Of a DNA stretch of 64,000 nt, positions 1 to 11,262 are shown in pieces (within the stretch, counting starts at the first letter, position 1; each line of letters opens with the position of its first letter). Both the position numbers and the translations under genes were made by a program. This DNA comes from Desmodus rotundus. Lineage: Eukaryota; Chordata; Mammalia; Chiroptera; Phyllostomidae. The stretch is from NCBI RefSeq assembly GCF_022682495.2, contig NC_071397.1, positions 19,106,739-19,170,738 of the forward strand, written 5' to 3'. The notes under the pieces are model-generated. The model saw only the letters and a list, made by a program, of their open reading frames with translations, had not been told where the DNA came from and made no database searches.

Positions 1-185
1 TTGAAGCTAGGAGCAATTGGCTGCACCATATGGCCTCAGTGTGTGTCTGGCCACGCATCTGGGTTTGTGTAAGTGCGCTCCATGATGTTTGCACAATGAC
101 AAAATTACCTAATGACACATTTCAAAGGATGTATCCCCATCATTGAGCAACACATGGCTATGTATTGATTTATTTCATGAATTAA
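1..185. other. Unassigned flank
   Basis: Single-copy looking sequence up to the first L1 tail. No gene or repeat is recognised in it. Confidence 0.5.
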
Positions 186-439
186 AAAATGAGAACCAAC
201 CAGAAACATTGAAATAAAGAACAAACTGATGGGAAGCAGACAGGAGAGGGAAGAGAGATAACAGGGGAAAGAAGGGGAAGGATTGTCAAGGAACGTGTAT
301 AAAGGACCCATGAAAAAAGCCAAAGAAAGGGGTAGGATTGAGGATGGGAGGTAGGGGTGGGTGGGGTGGGGAAGGGTGGTGGTGGGAAAATGGAGACAAC
401 TGTACTTGAACAACAATAAAAATAAAAAAATAAAATGAG
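186..439 (+). mobile_element. 5'-truncated L1 3' end (3' UTR only)
   Basis: A purine-rich 3' UTR with G-runs ends in TTGAACAACAATAAAAATA and an A-rich tail. The same 3' UTR is seen in reverse at 13445-13740. A short direct repeat, AAAATGAG, flanks the piece at 186-193 and 432-439 and is the likely target-site duplication. The tail wording differs from the intact L1 at 41322 (TTGCATAACAATAAA), so this is a different, older subfamily. It has no coding capacity. Confidence 0.8.
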
Positions 440-1218
440 CACCTGCCAAATTCAATGAAAACTCTTCTAAATGTGCAATGGGATTACCAGAAAAGTCCTT
501 ACCTTTAAAACACAGTCTTCTTGGAAAAACTACACTCAATATCTTTCTCAAAATGATTGAGTTCCAAGAACTTAATAAGTGAGTTGTTTCTGATTCAGAC
601 TGCATTTCTCCGTAGTTACACAGTTATTAAAATAGTTGGTTTCTGAAGCTGTATATCAAGGCCCATTAAAACAAAGTAATTCAAATAGAAAAATTGCTAG
701 TGTACACTCAGATTTGATTCTTCTTTACCCCTTTAGCACACAAGAAGAATACACAACCTAGCTCTCCTTAAAAAATGTGAGATCACATGAAAAATTTAGA
801 TCCATGAAATGTAAGCATCAGTGATGTTTGAAAGTGGTAAGATCTCATAAAATGAGCATTTGCCATTCGTGTTGCTGGTAGATTGGGGAATCCCTCAGAT
901 AAGCAAGCAGTGTGCAGAAAAATACATAAATGGACTGTAGAGACAGCGTCTTGGTCAAAATACCTAACAGTAACTTTTAGACCGGTGAAAAGATGGTACC
1001 CCACACACAAAAGTGGGCTGGAGCTCACAGGCAAGAAACTCAGGCAAGTTGCCTACACGGTGGTCCAAACCAACCCTTTGGAGCTGGTGCTTCTTCAAGA
1101 CTGAATGTAAAATACGACAGAACTGATACGCACAAGGAGAAAACATGCTGGGGAGCATCATAAATATGTGCTGCAGAAGTCATATTATGTTTATGTTTTC
1201 TAATTCCTAGGTTTATTA
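440..1218. other. Unassigned intergenic DNA
   Basis: AT-rich sequence without a recognisable repeat. The small open frames here (up to about 83 codons, both strands) show no domain or family signature and look like chance frames. Confidence 0.5.
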
Positions 1219-1433
1219 TACAGGGTCTGGCAGAAGTAATGCCTGCTTGAGTGTGCTTGGTAGGGTAATAATATGGGTATAAATAACTTATAGTTTTAAT
1301 TCTAACATTTCACCTAAAATGTCATGTGGTGTGTTTGAGTGTGACATTGTTATGTTGCAGAATTACATGCTTATGCTTTTATAATAAAAGATTTTGTAAT
1401 AAAAAGGGGATATTATTTTTGCTGGACCCTGTA
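1219..1433 (+). mobile_element. MITE (mariner/Tc1-type, non-autonomous), copy 1
   Basis: A 211-bp element (1221-1431) is flanked by TA dinucleotides at 1219-1220 and 1432-1433. It starts CAGGGTCTGGCAGAAGTAAT and ends with the near inverse (GCTGGACCCTG), giving terminal inverted repeats of roughly 25 bp with several mismatches. A second copy with the same interior lies at 18105-18314. It contains no open frame. TA duplication and these ends fit a non-autonomous Tc1/mariner element. Orientation is arbitrary. Confidence 0.75.
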
Positions 1434-2094
1434 TTTTTTTAAATGCTGACAGCTAGGTTAGCCTTTTGAAATTTCTAGTCTATTTTACCTGATGTGAATG
1501 AAATCAGGAGAGGGATGTGTGCTGGTGTTTCGGCCGTGTTGTTGAAAGCAAGCTGAGCATCCCTGCTTGTGTCAGGATGCATTGTGTGGTCGGCGGGAAG
1601 TGAAGCAAAGGAAAGTCAAACCGAGAGCTAGTTGAAAGCTCCATGGCGAGATTATTCTTTGAGAGATAAACACAGGGGCTCTGCATTGTTTTTCAGAGTG
1701 AGCGTGTTTCCTAATTGGACACCTCAAATTAAGGAGAAGGCTAACCTGAGCAGACTCCAAGATTTTGCTCCAAATGACAAGAAGAATGATAGCAGCATTG
1801 ACAGCACAGCCAATTGGGGGACATTAAATGGAAGATGGAGCATTCTGATTTGGATAGATGGAGCTGGAAATCAAGGTGGGATAACTTACTGAATACTGAT
1901 CATATGCCGGTGTTGCCTGTGGTGTGTGCCTAGGTTTCCTTAACAAATTCTGGAATAAAGAAGGGGAATCAAGTTCAAAATACTGTAATATTTAATAACA
2001 TGTGCAATGTTCCATGATGAGACAGAGAACATAGATAAATAACCATGGGTGTCTCACATGCTTCATTGAGAATATAATAATTGAGTTTTATCTG
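1434..2094. other. Unassigned intergenic DNA
   Basis: No recognised gene or repeat. An 86-codon open frame at 1632-1892 (+) has no family signature. Confidence 0.5.
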
Positions 2095-2440
2095 AAATAA
2101 TGAGCAGAAATTTGCCATAGAAACTAGCATAGAAGAAAGGAAAAGCTATCCAAATAGAGGAAACAGCAAAGCTGTGAGTGTATTAAATCACAAAATATAT
2201 TTGGTGAACTAACAGTAGTTTGGTAGGGAGTGAGAAGATGAAAGGGAATAATAAAAGATGATGTTGTAGAACATGATTTTCGATGTCATACAGATTGTCT
2301 GGGCCATGACAGAGTTTGGGTTTTATTTGGTAAGTATCATAGAACAGTTTTTAAGCACAGTAATTGATCTACTTTATGTTTTAGAAAGATCAATCTACAT
2401 GGTATTAGAGTGAATTATAGGAAGAGAAGACTTAGAACTT
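2095..2440 (-). repeat. Ancient L2-type LINE fragment
   Basis: The stretch has the worn signature of an old mammalian LINE read in antisense: an AACAGCAAAGCTGTG-like block, a GGTTTTATTT... block and GTTTTAGAAAGATCAATCTA near 2380. The same consensus recurs at 12740-13060 and 26100-26470, and in the opposite orientation at 9752-10410 and 51000-51430. The assignment to L2 is from memory of the pattern. Confidence 0.4.
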
Positions 2441-3379
2441 ATATGAGGCTTTTATAATAACTTGGGTGAAAATGCCGAGAACCTGAAAATGATAAGAACC
2501 TGATAATTGCATCAAAGAGGATGAATGGAGGGAACGGACACCAAATGTACTGAGAACAGAAACTGCGTCTGTCTTGATAACACCACACCATGTTGTGTTC
2601 ACTCACCTGCCACTGTTTAGGGTGCACTAGAATGCAAAGGAGAGGAGGTGACCCCTGAATCAAGGATGTTATCTGAAATTATGTAATTTTTCTGGGATGG
2701 CAATGATTCTGTTTCACTAGCCATTTACAGGATCAAGAAGAGTGCCTGCTGATCAGTAACATGTACCGATTGTTCCCATAGACAACGTCACCTTGCACTC
2801 CATGCTACCTAGACTTTGCACACTCAGAAACACAAGGATCCGTTGGTACTTCAGAATCGAGAGGGGGCAGATTAGCTTTAGTATAGCTAATTAAATACGA
2901 AGAGAATTAATAGATCTGAATAATGAGGTCCTTGTTTGAAGGAATACAGAGTTTCTCTGCAGTTTGTGCTTTGAAAACTAAGTGCAGTTGTTACCAAGTA
3001 GCCCTGTGGGGTTTTGCTGTCTTCCACCCATACATTCTGGAGGCAGAAATTTGGTGAAAAAGGAAAGGAGTCTTTTAGTTAAAGCCTACACAATTTTGGA
3101 AGAATAATGGGCTTCTGCCTCAAAACGCATTCCCTTCAAAATACCCAAAGACAAATAACCCCTCCACTCTTTGCAGATTAGTGTAAGACTGTGGCCTGGA
3201 ATTCCTTCTCCCACTTGGAAACACTGTCTTTTGGGATATGCAAGTGTCGGTAGCATGATTAACCAGGTGAATTCTCTGGTTTCCATTCGTAGTCTGGCTC
3301 CTGTTGTCTTTTGAAGCCTGTGCATTGTCTGAGTCTTATTTGTTGTGTGCTGCTCTTCTTTCCAGGTGTTAGTCACCTG
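2441..3379. other. Unassigned intergenic DNA
   Basis: No recognised gene or repeat. A 101-codon antisense open frame at 3086-3391 has no family signature. Confidence 0.45.
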
Positions 3380-4195
3380 CCAGCACGGCACCTACACCTG
3401 AGCCTCATCCCTCAGGCCATCAGCTCTCACTGGTGTGTCCCTGTTCCTTGCTGAGCAGGCTGTGCAGTACAGCACCAGTTGCCTGCTTCATGGCCACTTA
3501 GAGTGGGGAGGGGTGCATGAATGCTGCCAGACCACATGGTCTCCAGGCCCCCCAACCCCCGACAGAGCTGGTGAGGGAAAGGAAACAAAAGGGCCAAGTC
3601 TCCATGCACCTTCCTTTAAATTTTCCACCCCCAAATCCTGTGTGCTGCAGAAGCATCCCGCTTTTCTAGCCCATCTGTTGAGCTAGACTGGAACATGTCA
3701 GCTTGCATAGAGTCTCTGCTCCATCCTCAGGGGCCATGCCCTGATTAGGAGGTGGGTAGGAGGGTTTTCTAGCCTTGAGCAGGGGCACAGAGTCTCTGCC
3801 CTAGGCCAGTAGGGGGCATCTTGTTGGTTTGTTTATCCTCACCTGGGGGTATGGAGTCACATGCCAGCTGTGGCTTCAGCCTGCCCCCTAGGGGTTTACT
3901 GCAACCCCTCCCTCACTTTGGGGAGTCAGTCTTTCAGGCCACTTTAGGGATCCCTCCCCTCTGCCCAGTGACCTGCCCAGATTCTCCCATCACACAGTGA
4001 CATTTTCCATATAGGGTTTGCTCTTGAGAAATTAGATTCCATCTCTGATGCTTCATCTTGTTTCGCAGCACACAGCTGAGAGGGATGCAGTTCCCCACCC
4101 AGCTTGTGCTTGCCATGGGCCTCCGTCCTAGTCAGGGCCTCCTAGTTATTGCCCATTCTCCTAGAGTTGCCTTGTGTTGTTCACTGTATAAGTAA
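3380..4195. other. GC-richer unassigned block
   Basis: About 800 bp of C- and G-rich sequence (for example CCTGCCCCCTAGGGGTTTAC near 3880) is much richer in GC than its surroundings. An A-run lies just beyond it at 4211-4220. It could be an old retroelement 5' UTR or LTR. No open frame longer than about 83 codons is present and no family is recognised. Confidence 0.3.
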
Positions 4196-4880
4196 TTATC
4201 CTATTCCACATTAAAAAAAAACACTTATTATATCAACAATAAAAAAAGATACTAAATTAGCATCATAAGGCATGATGAAGAGAAAAGTTCTATTGCTCTT
4301 CTCACTTAATGGGCTGTTTAATTGGTTCTCCTTAGAAATTTCTTTGAAAAAATAAAGAATATGAAATGTTGCATTCACTCCAAGTCCCAGCTTTATTTTT
4401 AGAGCATGGTTCAAAAAAAGGAAATCGATATCTTTGTTAGTGCCAATAGAATAATACTTCAATTCTGACGACCCAGAAGGAAATTTCTGCAAAATTTCAC
4501 TTATATGTCCAATAATAGAGATTAAAAATCCTGATGTCCTTACACACTTTGACTTAAGCAGACATGTGAGCTGTTTTCCCTTTGGTTAGTAGATAGGGAG
4601 GTTTCTTATTAGGCTCCACAGATGCTATAGACTGTGTCTGCAATCAAGGAGAACTTTTCAGAAGGGAACAGGGGAATGATGGCTGGAACAAGATTATCAA
4701 AGTAATAAGGGGGAGGCGGAAAGTGAAAATGCCCACAGATAAGATACCAAGAAGTTATGAAGGCTGATATGGTTTCAAACTGATAAGAGGAAGGGGACCA
4801 GAATTCATGCATCCTCTTAAAACTCAGTCAATCTCACCTTACACTCATAATAATCTTTGCTCAAAAGTGGGTATTATAAT
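4196..4880. other. Unassigned intergenic DNA
   Basis: AT-rich. A 93-codon antisense frame at 4211-4492 has no domain signature. Nothing else is recognised. Confidence 0.45.
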
Positions 4881-6214
4881 TACAAGGTCTATCTGGAAGA
4901 AAAAGCCCAGCCATTGTTAATATAAGAAGCATATAGGTTAGTGTTACATTGATGTAACCTGGCAGCCAAGAAGAGTGGACTGGAATGTACATGTGTGAAT
5001 GATGACTTCACTGTACTAGTCAGTGAGGACAGTAGATGCCATTGAGTGAGCGTGTGTACTGTGTGGTCATCACATTCAAAATGACTGAGTGAGTAGAGCA
5101 ATGAATATGCATCAAATTTTGCATTAAGCTTGAACATTTCCCCGCAAAAACTATTTGGATGACTCAGAAGGGTTTTAGGGATGATACAATGAGTGTGGCA
5201 CAAATAAAAGTATGGCACAAAGGCTTCAAAGATGGTTGAGAATCTGTTGAAAGAGGTCCACATTCTGGAAGGCCTGCAACAAGCAGAACCCCGGAGAATG
5301 TTGAACACGTTTTTGGCTGCAATCAACAAAGATCGATGACTGACAGTGAGAGAACTAGGGGCTGATATGGGGACTCCAAAAACTGTCATTGCTGAGATTT
5401 TGAAGCAGGATCTTGGCATGAAATGTGTCATAGCAAAATCTGCTCCACGCCTTCTGTTACCAGAGCAGAAGGAACATCATGCTGCAGTTGCTAGTGACTC
5501 AATTCCAGTGAGCCAGATTTCCTCATGAAGGTCATAACCGGTGATGAATCGTGGGTCTATGGCTATGATCCAGAAATGAAGGCCCAGTTATCATAATGTA
5601 AATTGCCTGGTTCTCCACACCTGAAGAAGGCGCAACCAAGTCACAGCAAGATGAAGACCATGTTAACTGTGTTTTTTGAATGGGAAGGTGTTGTCCATCA
5701 CGAGTATGCCCCTCCAGGCCAAACAATTACTAAGGAGTACTACTCAATGTTCTTCATTGGTGGAGAGATGCAATACGACAAAAACGGGCACAGCTATGGG
5801 CAACTGGTGATTGGGAGCTTCATCCTGACAACATGCCCACTCATGCATGCATCACGTCTCATGCGGAGATTTTTGGTGAAACATCAAATCACCCAGTGGA
5901 CTCAAGCCCCCCTATAGCCCAGATTTGGCATCTTGGGACTTCTGGCTTTTCCTAAAACTAAAATCACCTTTTAAGGGGAATAGATTTCAGATCATTGATG
6001 AGATGCAGGAAAATATAATGGGGTGGTGGATAGTGATTCCAAAAATGGATTTTGCAGAGTATTTTGAGAATGGAAGATAAACTGGAAGAACTGGGTGAGG
6101 CCACAAAGTGCCTACTTTGAAGGGGACTGAGGCACCATTGTCCTTTGTGTCTTCTTCGATAAATGTCTCTTTTTCATAGTACATGGCTGGGTACTTTCTG
6201 GACAGGCCTCAATA
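4881..6214 (+). mobile_element. Near full-length mariner transposon, decayed
   Basis: An element of about 1.33 kb is bounded by TA (4881-4882 and 6213-6214). Imperfect terminal inverted repeats of about 30 bp share a CCCAGCCAT block (near 4905 and, inverted, near 6182). The size fits mariner. Between the ends lies a transposase relic in broken frames. A shorter relative with the same ends and flanking sequence is at 17437-18090. Stops and frameshifts make it immobile on its own. Confidence 0.85.
5220..6080 (+). pseudogene. Mariner transposase pseudogene
   Basis: Cut-and-paste DNA transposase relic. Parts read as an N-terminal helix-turn-helix region (residues resembling LTVRELGADMGTPKTVI at 5340-5395), then the first catalytic block TGDESWVYGYDPEM (about 5535-5577), KKAQPSHSKMKTMLTVFF (about 5623-5680), a second block containing HPDN (near 5820) and a third block YSPDLASWDFWLF (about 5907-5950). 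These match the D,D34D layout of mariner. The coding sequence is split between frames: a 60-codon open piece (5346-5528) and a 104-codon piece (5603-5917) remain, with stops and shifts between them. Decay is too heavy for activity. Confidence 0.85.
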
Positions 6215-6964
6215 TAATAAACTTCTTATCTAGCAGGGTCAAAAAGTCAAGTGTGCCACTGCTAAGGCAAATATTCACAGTGAGGAAACTGTTATTTTAT
6301 TAATGCAACAAATTGGTCCATGCTATTTAAGGAAAATGTGAAAACAGTAGGGTTGGGTTGGCTACATTGAGTTTTGGGTGTTTGGGAAATACTGGCAGAA
6401 ACATCTGATGAAATGTGGTTGATATAAGGTTCTGAGGCTTGACAAAAACAGAGATGAAGGAGATCATAGAGAACGAATGATGATGCAAAGCCAAGGAAAG
6501 AGAAAATTTCAGCAATTAATGAGATCTCGGTATTTTGATGAAATGATGTCTTTATTCCAACAGCAGCCTATTGGCTAGTATCTTCTTTTACCACCACCCA
6601 CCTCAGCTCTTTTCATTTCCTCTTGTGCATCTGAACCCCTTCTCCATATTTAAGGACACGTACTACTGCATGACACTATATGGACATATCCAAAGCAATG
6701 ACTATTTCTAACATGATTCCCAAACAGCAACTCCTATGTGGACTCAGTAATACTCTTCCCTTCTAACAACAGCCAGTATACCATTAACCATAATTGCAGG
6801 CATTAGAAAATAATTTAACATTCTGTAAATCATTAACTTTCCTTGCAGAACCAGTCTTTATATTCTGATTATAATTCTAACCATTTATCTTTTCTTGAGG
6901 AGGCAGAGATTATAACCATTAGCTGAGATTTTCATCTATGATATATTATATATCTTTGAAAGAC
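6215..6964. other. Unassigned intergenic DNA
   Basis: No gene or clear repeat is recognised between the mariner and the L1. Confidence 0.45.
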
Positions 6965-6979
6965 CTTATCTTTATTTTA

Positions 6980-7772
6980 TTTTTTATTTAATCTTTATTG
7001 TATTTTTTCCATTACCACTTAGTCCCCTTATACCCCCTCCCACCAGCAATCACCACACTGTTGTCCATGTCCGTGAGTCCTTTTTCCTTTTTGCTCAGTC
7101 CTTCCGAACTCTAACCTACCCCTCCATTAGCTGTCATCCTGCTCTCCATCTATGAGTCTGTCCCCATTTCTGTGTTAGTTCAGTTTGTTCATTAGATTCC
7201 ACATATGAGTGAAATCATACGGTATTTGTCTTTCTCTGACTGGCGTATTTCACTTAGCATAATGTTCTCCAGGCCTATCCATGCTGTTGCAAAGGATAAA
7301 TTTTCTTCTTTTTTTATAGTTGAGTAGTATCCCATTGTGTAAATGTCCCATAGTTGTTTCATTCACTCATATACTGATGGGCACTTGGGCTGCTTCAATA
7401 TCTTGGCAATTGTAAATCACACTGCAATGAACCGAGGTGTGCTTATGTTCTTTTGAATTAGTGTTTTGTGTTCCTTTGGGAATATATTCCCAGAAGTGGG
7501 ATTTTAGGTCAAAGGGAGATCCATATTTAATTTTTTGAGGTATCTCCATGCTGCCTTCCATAGTGGCTGCACCAATCTGCATTCCCACCCACAAAGCAAA
7601 AGGGTTCCTCTTTCTCTACATCCTTGCCAGCGCTTGTTGTTCTATTGATAGTTATTCTGACAAGTGTGAGATGGCCTCTCAATGTGATTTTAATTTGTGT
7701 TTCTCTGATGATTAGTGACATTGAACATCTTTTCATATGTCTATTTTCCATCTGTATGTCCTCTTGGTATAA
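6980..7772 (-). pseudogene. L1 ORF2 C-terminal region and 3' UTR (3' segment of inverted L1)
   Basis: Read on the minus strand this begins at the position equal to ORF2 codon 1080 of the intact copy, covers the Cys-rich C-terminal region in broken frames, and runs through the 3' UTR to an A tail. Stops and indels break the frame. Confidence 0.85.
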
Positions 7773-9152
7773 GACACTGAAGAAATTGAAAAAGACACAA
7801 ATAAATGGAAGCACATATCATGTTCATAAATAGGAAGAATTAACATCATTAAAATGTCCATACTACCCAAAGTAATCTATACATTCAATACAATTCCTAT
7901 GAAGATGCCAATGTCATATCTCACAGAACTAGAACAAATATTTCAAAAATTTATATGGAACCACAAAAGACCCCAAATAGCAACAGTGACCTTGAGAAAG
8001 AATAGTAAAGTTAGAGGAATTGTGAAATCTAATATCAAACTATGCTATAAGGCTACATTAATCAAAACAGCCTGGTACTGGCATAAAAACAGACACATAG
8101 GTCAATGGAACAGAATAGAGAGCCCAGAAGTAAACCCACACCTTTAGAGTCAATTAATATGCAACAGAGGAAGCAATCACATACAGTGGGCTAAAGATAG
8201 TTTATTCAATAAATGATGGTGGGAAAATTGGTCAGACAACTGCAGAAAAAAATGAAACTACACCACCTTCTTTCACCACACACAAGAATAAATTCAAAAT
8301 CCAAAAGAACCTATGCACCCCAATGTTCATAGCAGCACAACTTACAATAGCCAAGTGCTGGAAGCAACCTAAATGCCCATCAGTAAATGAGTGGACCAAA
8401 AAACTGTGGTACATTTACACAATGGAATTCTACACAGCAGAAAGAAAGAAGGAGCTCCTACCCCTCGGGATAGCATGGATGGAACTGGAGAGCATTATGC
8501 TAAGTGAGATAAGCCAGGAGATGAAAGACAAATACCATATGATCTCACCTTTAACTGGAACCTAAACAACAAAACAAACAAGGAAGCAAAATATAACCAA
8601 AGACACTGAAATTGAGAAAAGACTGACAGTGTACAGAGGGGAGAGGGGAGGGAACAATGGGGAAAAAGGGTGAAGAGTTTGCAGGAACAATTATAAAAGA
8701 CACATGGACAATAAGAGGGGGTGGAAACAGGGGAAGGAGGTGGAGAGGGCTGGGGTGGTGGGGAGGGGTGGGGGAAAAGGCAGAAAACTATGCTTGAACA
8801 ACAATGTAAAAGAATGTTTAAAAAAACTTAAATGTTAAATCTGAAACCATAAAAATCATATAAGAAAACACACACAGCAAAATCTTGGGCATTGCTCATA
8901 GCAATATTTTATGGGATATATATCCCCAGGCAAAGGAAACAATAAAAAATAAACAAATGGAACTACATCAAACTCAAAAGTTTTTTTTACAACAAAGGAA
9001 ACCATCAACCAAATAAAAAGACATCCCATAGAATGGGAGAACATCTGATAAGGGGTTACTATGAAAAATTTATTAAAAACTTATAAAACTCAACACCAAA
9101 AAACCAAACAACCTAATTAAAAAATGGGCAAAGGACCTGAATAGACACTTCT
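7773..9152 (+). pseudogene. L1 ORF2 fragment (inverted 5' segment), interrupted
   Basis: Plus-strand ORF2 remnant. A 97-codon piece at 7854-8147 keeps the block equivalent to [20 protein letters not shown] of the intact ORF2. It breaks at about 8300, where a younger L1 is inserted. It resumes at about 8825 with the sequence that normally follows in ORF2, and ends with the [19 protein letters not shown] block near 9120-9152. It is non-functional. Confidence 0.85.
8300..8824 (+). mobile_element. Nested younger L1 3' end inside older L1
   Basis: At about 8300 the text jumps from ORF2 codon of about 955 to codon of about 1190 of the L1 model, runs to the ORF2 stop (near 8565), then through a G-rich 3' UTR ending TTGAACAACAATGTAAAAG. 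The older L1 resumes at about 8825 exactly where it stopped. An open 80-codon frame (8323-8565) is the ORF2 C-terminal tail. I could not resolve a clean duplication. Confidence 0.8.
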
Positions 9153-9167
9153 CTTACCTTTATTTTA

Positions 9168-9751
9168 ACCTTGCTTGACCAGTTTGCTGCATTTGACCCA
9201 AAGGAAACTTTCCTACTTTTTGTGCTATTCTCTTATCTTAATAGCCATAAAACATCTTTTCTTTTTTATTTCTTGATCAATTTTGTGGTTTTTCCCTAAT
9301 AGTCTCCTGTGCAAATGTATTCTTTTATTTCAGCCACTAAATATAGTTAATCAAATGTTAATCCTAATTCCTTTTTTATTATTTCCTATTTCTTTATACT
9401 ATTTTTCTAAGCAATACCAACAAGCACAGTGCATAGTAGGACCAACACCTACGACGGTATCACTCTAACCCAGAAAAATTACCTAGTCTAGATGTAAACC
9501 ATGAAAATCACATCAAATTCAGTGTTCCTAAGATGTTCCTTATATAAAATCTATGATATTCACTTTCCTGACCTTGTCTAGTCACAGTCTCCTATATACT
9601 GGTGTCCTAACATTGAAGGGCACCAGTATCCATGGCGTTATACAAACCACAAATATAGAATCTCTGAAGTACCTCTTTTCTACAAAAATTGTATCCCACC
9701 CATTACCAAGACCTGCCATTATAATCTCTAAATTATCTCTTCAATCTATGC
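9168..9751. other. Unassigned intergenic DNA
   Basis: AT-rich sequence with no recognised gene or repeat. Confidence 0.45.
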
Positions 9752-10410
9752 ATTTTTTTGATTTTCACTGCCATCAAAATCTAAAGCATAGCAGTGTCTC
9801 ACCTGTACTATTGTAATAGCCTCTTAAGTGGCTTTTTCTTATCTGTTCTTCCCTTCCCCAATGTATCATCCACTCCACAGAGCGATCTTTATAAAGCCTA
9901 ATATGACTATGTTATCAACATGGAAATCTTTCAAATCTGTCATTGCCCCTCGTATAAAAAAATATCAACATGGCATACAAACTCCTAACTGTCAAACCGT
10001 ATCTTACAACTTTCCCTCCTTCTCTACACTCCAATCACACTGACTTTCTTCCCCTGCAACTGGTCACAGGGCCTTTGTACATATTTTTATCCATATGCAC
10101 AAAATGTTAAAGCCACAGCTCCACCTTCTATTTAAACTCAAATTAACTGTGGTAGATTGCAACGCAGGCAACAATTTATCAGGGAAAGTGTTTCTGAGAA
10201 CTAGTCTAGGTAAGATTTCTGCATTAGAAGTTCTCATAACTCTATTACTATTTGTTTCCCAGAGTAATTATAACCTTTCACATAATAGTGTGATTTTTCA
10301 TTCATGTCTACCTCCCCCCTTGAATTTTAAGCACTCTGAAATTAGGAATCAAGTTTATTTTGCTTAGCATTGTGTTTCTATCCTCTGATAGAAAATAGTA
10401 AGTGCCCGCC
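9752..10410 (+). repeat. Ancient L2-type LINE fragment, 3' half
   Basis: Blocks appear in the order expected of an old mammalian LINE 3' region: CTATTGTAATAGCCTCTTAA (about 9810), CACAGGGCCTTTGTACAT (about 10065), TTGAATTTTAAGCACTCTGA (about 10320) and a tail resembling GTGTTTCTATCC...AGTAAGTGCC near 10370-10405. Heavily diverged. The small open frames inside (about 70-90 codons) are chance. Confidence 0.5.
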
Positions 10411-10690
10411 TGATTTTTTTGTTGCTTCTGGAATTAATGCCTAAATCTATAGTTTAGATGAGTTATGTCATAGGTTCTACAATGTCAGATAAAGTTATGA
10501 GTTTATATACTTATTATTTGTTAACGTATGAGATGTAGCAACTATAGAGAACTATTATGAATGTGGTCAATACATTTGTAAATAAAAATGGATAACCAAT
10601 GAATACAAGAATGAATAAGACTCAAGATTTGTTTATTAAATGAAGATCTTACTCTCAAGAAGACTCCAATATTGCAGGATCTAATTAAGA
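10411..10690. other. Unassigned intergenic DNA
   Basis: Short AT-rich stretch with nothing recognised. Confidence 0.4.
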
Positions 10691-10915
10691 GGAAATAAAG
10701 TGTTCTGGTTAGAAGCACAAACTTGGGAACAGTCTGAGTTCCTGAATTTTACACTTAGTAGCTAAGTTAATTGCCTCTCTGGACCTCAATTTTCCCGTGT
10801 ATAATAGGGATCATGGTAGTATTTTTCTCATAAGTAATTATGAGAATTAAATAAGATAATATGCATGTAAGTCCTTAGGATAGTGTTTTTTGTACAAAGT
10901 AAGCAGTGACTTATC
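10691..10915 (+). repeat. MIR SINE
   Basis: Worn MIR pattern in sense orientation: a TGGTTAGAAGCACAAACTTG head, a TTAATTGCCTCTCTGGACCT middle, and a GAATTAAATAAGATAATATGCATGTAAG block before the tail. Confidence 0.65.
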
Positions 10916-10934
10916 ATGAGCTATAGTAATTAGT

Positions 10935-11262
10935 GAATATAACCTTGTATAAGCGAAACTGTTTCCCCTTAACATATTGAAGCCCTAATCCCCAGTATCG
11001 CAGGAAGTGATTTGTATTTAGAAATAGGGCTTAAAAAAAGCAATTAAGGTAAAATGTAGTCGTATGGTATGGGTTATAATCCAGTATGACCAGTGTCCCT
11101 ATAAGAAGAGGAGATTAAGACACGGACAGGCAGAGAGAGGACTACGTAGAGGTACAGAGGGAAGACTGGCATCTACGAGCTGAGAGGGGCCTCAGAAGAA
11201 ATCAGCTCAGGGGACACCTCAATCTCAGACATCTACTTAAAAATGAATTCTGCCTGGAAAGA
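10935..11262 (+). repeat. MLT1-type LTR (ERVL-MaLR)
   Basis: Matches the MaLR LTR pattern: TTGAAGCCCTAATCCCCAGT near 10978, then AGAAATAGGGCTT, then ATAAGAAGAGGAGATTAAGACAC near 11100, then GAGGCCTCAG-like and GAGCTGAGAGG text near 11180. It is a solitary, partial LTR without internal retroviral sequence. Confidence 0.65.

Larger units (their letters stand above)
6965..9167 (-). mobile_element. Twin-primed (5'-inverted) L1 with target-site duplication
   Basis: Two oppositely oriented L1 pieces form one insertion. The 3' part lies on the minus strand (about 6980-7772): poly(T) at the left edge, 3' UTR, then the ORF2 C-terminal region in reverse. The 5' part is inverted on the plus strand (7773-9152) and matches intact-L1 ORF2 codons of about 787-1078. 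The inverted part ends where the 3' part begins (about codon 1080), as twin priming predicts. A 15-bp duplication with one mismatch flanks the whole: CTTATCTTTATTTTA (6965-6979) and CTTACCTTTATTTTA (9153-9167). A younger L1 interrupts it at about 8300-8824. Confidence 0.88.

Noticed and set aside
105..605. 166-codon antisense open frame
   Set aside because: It is the complement of a truncated L1 3' UTR plus flank; low-complexity composition (S, P, F, L) follows from the purine-rich UTR, and no domain is visible.
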